Of a DNA stretch of 35,692 nt, positions 32,750 to 35,692 are shown in pieces; within the stretch, counting starts at the first letter, position 1, and each line of letters begins with the position of its first letter. This stretch comes from Nemertoderma westbladi (Eukaryota > Xenacoelomorpha > Nemertodermatida > Nemertodermatidae). The stretch is taken from NCBI GenBank assembly GCA_032718475.1, contig JAUCBJ010000811.1:1-35692 (forward strand), read 5' to 3'. Both the position numbers and the translations under genes were made by a program. The notes beneath the pieces were generated by a model, which ran no database searches, was not told the origin of the DNA, and saw only the letters and a program-made list of their open reading frames with translations.

Positions 32750-32843
32750 TGCCTCCGTGGATTCACTATATATTTTAGTGGCGAGAGGAACAGTTGTTAT
32801 CAGCCATGGACATTCATGAAACGCCTTCGTTAACGTCATAATG
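32750..32843 (-). CDS. Candidate host exon (94 nt), gene unidentified
   Basis: On the minus strand a pyrimidine-containing tract ends in TTCAG at 32844-32848, followed by 31 open codons after one base, then GTAAGT (32749-32744), a full donor consensus. The translation (KAFHECPWLITTVPLATKIY and onwards) has the mixed composition of a globular helical protein and does not look like repeat DNA. The frame also stays open past the donor to the boundary of the duplicated repeat at 32662, so the exon could be longer and cut by that repeat. I cannot name the protein. Confidence 0.35.
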
Positions 32844-33449
32844 CTGAACTATTGGGGAAGTAATTGGCCGATCGAGAGCTGTGTGGGGCAGTTGCATTTT
32901 CAAGAAAGGCAGCCTGCAGGCTGTAAATCTTACTGATGATATGGCCACTTTGTATCTGTATACAATATGTACCTGGCAGCTAGCCATGTACAATTAGAGT
33001 GCAACATAGAGTACAGTATGTTCTACATATATATGCGTGTCTATTGTCTACAGTATAAACACTACAGTACTGTAGTAGATAATATTTCAATATTAGTTAT
33101 TTTGTTAGTGATCATGTAAATAATATAGCCCGTAGCACTAAAAATATAAGAATTCATGAAATGAAAGGAAAGTATATGGAGCTTGTCTAATTAACCAAAT
33201 TACCTTTAACTGTAATATTTCGCCCATGTATGCAAATAAGAAACATTATTATGCCCGTAGTGCCAATACTGATCAATTTTCTGAATATACTGTATGTTTT
33301 ATTATTGAATAATTAGAAAGCAATTTTGAATAATGGGCCAACAAAATAATCAGTATAATTGAGTATATGAAATACACCCGTATATATAAGTTGCTTAGTA
33401 TTCAGTATAAACAGATAGCATAGAATTTGACAAAAAGATAAAAACATAC

Positions 33450-33529
33450 CATCCAACTGGGGGCAGTTCCAGGCAACTAATTCCCACCAAACCAAGGCAT
33501 GATGAGCTACCCACGCCATATCGGCTGCT
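33450..33529 (-). CDS. Candidate host exon (80 nt), gene unidentified
   Basis: Minus strand: a T-rich tract ending GTGTAACAG, then 26 whole codons with AADMAWVAHHALVWWELVAW and onwards, then G|GTATGT as donor. The tryptophan-rich, protein-like translation inside an otherwise AT-rich, stop-rich region makes an exon plausible. Its end phase does not fit the start of the 32843 exon directly, so another exon would be needed between them or they are not neighbours. Confidence 0.4.
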
Positions 33530-33839
33530 CTGTTACACATAAAATCAATAATTAACAAAAATAATTAATTTACGGTATACGATTGAATAAAGGCTTAAAG
33601 TAAAATATACCGATATCTGCTATCTACATAATAATTAGGAATGATAAAATCCCGGTCCTAATTAAATGAGCTATAATAATTTTTATAGTAACAACTATAA
33701 TAGTTATTATATTTTTCAGTATTAATATATTTTTTGGTATTTTCGGTAAGGAATTATCTGTCTGTAAGGAATGTTTGTTAATAACGTATTCTGACAATAA
33801 TGAAGCACATCACAACGTTAATATTTTCGATAGGGGGGT

Positions 33840-34445
33840 TTTCCTATACGGTGATTTCATTTCTGATTTTAGTTTTCATGTTTGGCGGAATCTAGTCTTT
33901 CTGTCTGTCTGTCGGTCTTTCTGTCTGCCTCTCTGTCCAATGTATACAACAGACAGACAAGATTCATCCAAACATGAAAACTGACATCAAAATTGAAATC
34001 ACATACCAGAAATACCCCATTGCTAAAATATTAGTCACGTAGAAGGCTTTCTTATATTTTGACCGACAACAGAGAGAGACAGACAGACAAATAGACTGAC
34101 AGCCAGACTAGATTCTGTCAAACATGAAAACGGTAGTCGGTAATGAAATGATCGACCAGGAAAACCCCCAAGTAGAAAATTTAAGCAAATTGGTGTGCTT
34201 TCTTATATTTGACAGACAACAGACAGACTGACAGACAAACAGACATACTAGACTCTGACAAACATGAAAAATTACATCGGAAATAAATCACCGACCTGGA
34301 AAACCTCAAAGGTGAAACTATTAGAAAATTTGTGTATACTTTATTATATTCTACATCCTAGAAGTGCAAAAGACGGACAAACAGACAATCGGACAGACCG
34401 ACATGACATTTTAACACTTGAAGTTACGTTTCTGAAAATCTGGTA
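33840..34445. repeat. Inverted plus tandem repeat with GACA/TGTC cores
   Basis: Three units starting near 33949, 34078 and 34210 share a CAGACAGACA-type run, then CAAACATGAAAA, a GAAATCAC/GAAATGATC word, and AAAACCCC/TACCCC-like words. An inverted unit at 33836-33940 (GATTTCATTTCTGATTTTAG, TTTTCATGTTTGG, CTGTCTGTCTGTC) faces the first, with the symmetry centre near 33944. No coding potential. Confidence 0.75.
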
Positions 34446-34494
34446 GCTGGAAAGGTTGTAAAATTTTGATTTAGAAATATTATATTTTATTGTT

Positions 34495-34645
34495 ATTTTG
34501 CTGATCTAAATAGGATCTTTTTACAGAACACAAGCGAAAAACACCCCAACACAGTAGAACACACTAGAATACACCCCGAACATAGGCGAACACGGCAGAA
34601 ATTAAAATCAGCACCAATAAATAGCACACTGGGAAAAAGACCGGC
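34495..34645. repeat. Left arm of a 1.15-kb inverted-repeat structure
   Basis: TTTTTACAGAACACAAGCGA, ACACACTAGAA, ACACCCCGAACATAGGC and AATTAAAATCAGCACCA recur in this order on the opposite strand at 35500-35645. The arms are about 145 bp and diverged by indels. Confidence 0.75.
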
Positions 34646-35074
34646 TGAATTCATATAAATGTAAGAAAGCAATTACATTTTTTAATTAAATAGCTGTATT
34701 CTACATCCTCTAAAATAAATTACTCTTCGATATCTTGTAACCTGGAGAATTGTATTCCTACTGCTGTACTGTCACACCAGAGTGGTCAGGTACCGGTATG
34801 GGTGGTATCTGGTAATAAGGGCATGGTAATGCAGTAATGTTATTGCCATCGGTAGTGGTATATTGCATGAATATAATGAGAATGAAGTTCGTGAACATTA
34901 TAGAGAATGTTGTTCTACTAAGCACCCACTACTGTACTATAAAATTCTGCATTTCCGATACGGGCAACCGCGATGAACTTAGCAGAGTGCAGAGTGGAGA
35001 GCGCTACTAAAATTCCGAGAATACAGACTAAGACTTACTGTAGTAGGCTTAGTGTACCGGTAGTAGAGTTGTTT

Positions 35075-35220
35075 ACTACTCCATCCCATCATTGGAATCT
35101 TTGGCATTAAAACTGTTGGATACTCTGGATATAAGGCAGATTGTATCGACGAATACCAATCAAGAAAACCATGAATAAAGAAGTCATCCACATGCTCAAG
35201 CATACCATCCTTTGAGCTTA
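35075..35220 (-). CDS. Candidate host exon, gene unidentified
   Basis: The minus-strand frame through 35203 reads DGMLEHVDDFFIHGFLDWYS and SSIQSALYPEYPTVLMPKI, a composition typical of a folded protein. An AG at about 35221-35224 could be the acceptor, but the pyrimidine tract is weak. The donor is uncertain: ACA|GTAAGT lies farther on, near 35032. It sits inside the 34495-35645 inverted-repeat interval. It could belong to the same minus-strand gene as the segments at 33529 and 32843. Confidence 0.3.
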
Positions 35221-35499
35221 GGCTCAGCCGGTCAGAGACTTACTGAGGACTTTCAAAGTTAACTGTCAAAATGTTGGTCTTTCTGAGTTTAGTTCCATTA
35301 AGTTAACGATTAGCGATCGCCGATCGGCCGATACTGCCATATCGCCTAGGAAATACAGATGTCTTTATATTGTAGCAAGTGTAGAAAAGATCTATCGGTT
35401 CCTTGGACAAGTCTCTCTCTAATGTTAAGGATCTTCTTCTTTTGGTGCAATAATCTTAATAATACCGCACTGCCGGTGCCGTATAGTGTATATACCTGT

Positions 35500-35645
35500 A
35501 TTATAGCAGTATAGTGTATTTTTGGTGCTTATTTTAATTACTGCTGTGTTTGCCTATGTTCGGGGTGTTTTCTAGTGTGTTATACTGTATTCTTGTGTGT
35601 TCGCTTGTGTTCTGTAAAAAGAACTATCCATCTAAATATGATTTC
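35500..35645. repeat. Right arm of the 1.15-kb inverted-repeat structure
   Basis: Reverse complement of 34495-34645, with GCCTATGTTCGGGGTGT, CTAGTGTGTT and TTCGCTTGTGTTCTGTAAAA. A target duplication is not obvious. Confidence 0.75.
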
Positions 35646-35692
35646 TACCTTTCACTAAACTTTATTTGCGTTTTTCTCAAAACACCACTTTT

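Overview
The window looks like nuclear DNA of a metazoan, probably an invertebrate. It carries BEL/Pao retroelement genes (a group known from animals), a decayed piggyBac transposase, long AT-rich spacers, minisatellites, TA-flanked short inverted-repeat elements and candidate split exons with GT-AG borders. There are no operons, rRNA or convincing tRNA genes. I cannot name the species. Almost everything recognisable is mobile or repetitive DNA. || Left third, plus strand: positions 1-4218 hold a nearly intact BEL/Pao pol (end of protease, RT with YMDD, RNase H, integrase, C-terminal DUF5641-like region), followed by a putative 3' LTR and a spacer with a diverged 160-bp tandem duplication. Next is the most unusual gene. 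Two long ORFs (5860-8070 and 8224-10113) lie in the same frame, separated by one UGA and 51 open codons, so together they describe a protein of about 1,400 residues. It has a cysteine/histidine cluster, a coiled coil, three zinc-knuckle-like motifs and a very basic C-terminus. I recognise no family. It looks Gag-like, but no pol follows it. || Middle: a large diverged inverted repeat (10188-12232) turns out to be two head-to-head copies of a piggyBac 5' leader. The right copy runs into a transposase broken by three frameshifts (12205-13583). An AT-rich 155-bp tandem array follows. A foldback-like structure (14566-20387) has arms that carry inverted 30-bp minisatellites. Its centre holds a TA-flanked short inverted-repeat element (15948-17430), and its right arm is interrupted by a 1.77-kb TGTT...AACA insertion with a 5-bp TAACA duplication. 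The left arm preserves the empty site, so this is probably a solo LTR. || Right half: a second BEL/Pao relative lies on the minus strand (27126-23282). Only its gag is present, broken by stops and a frameshift, and it ends in a 21-bp minisatellite with no pol. A second copy of the TA-flanked element (27469-29584) has a 573-bp extra segment with a G27 tract. A second copy of the LTR plus its right flank (30149-32662) has a different left flank, which suggests LTR-LTR recombination. The last 3 kb contain two more inverted-repeat structures and three minus-strand segments that look like exons of an unidentified host gene. || The genes do not form one pathway. The window records nested insertions, with one possibly undescribed Gag-like gene.
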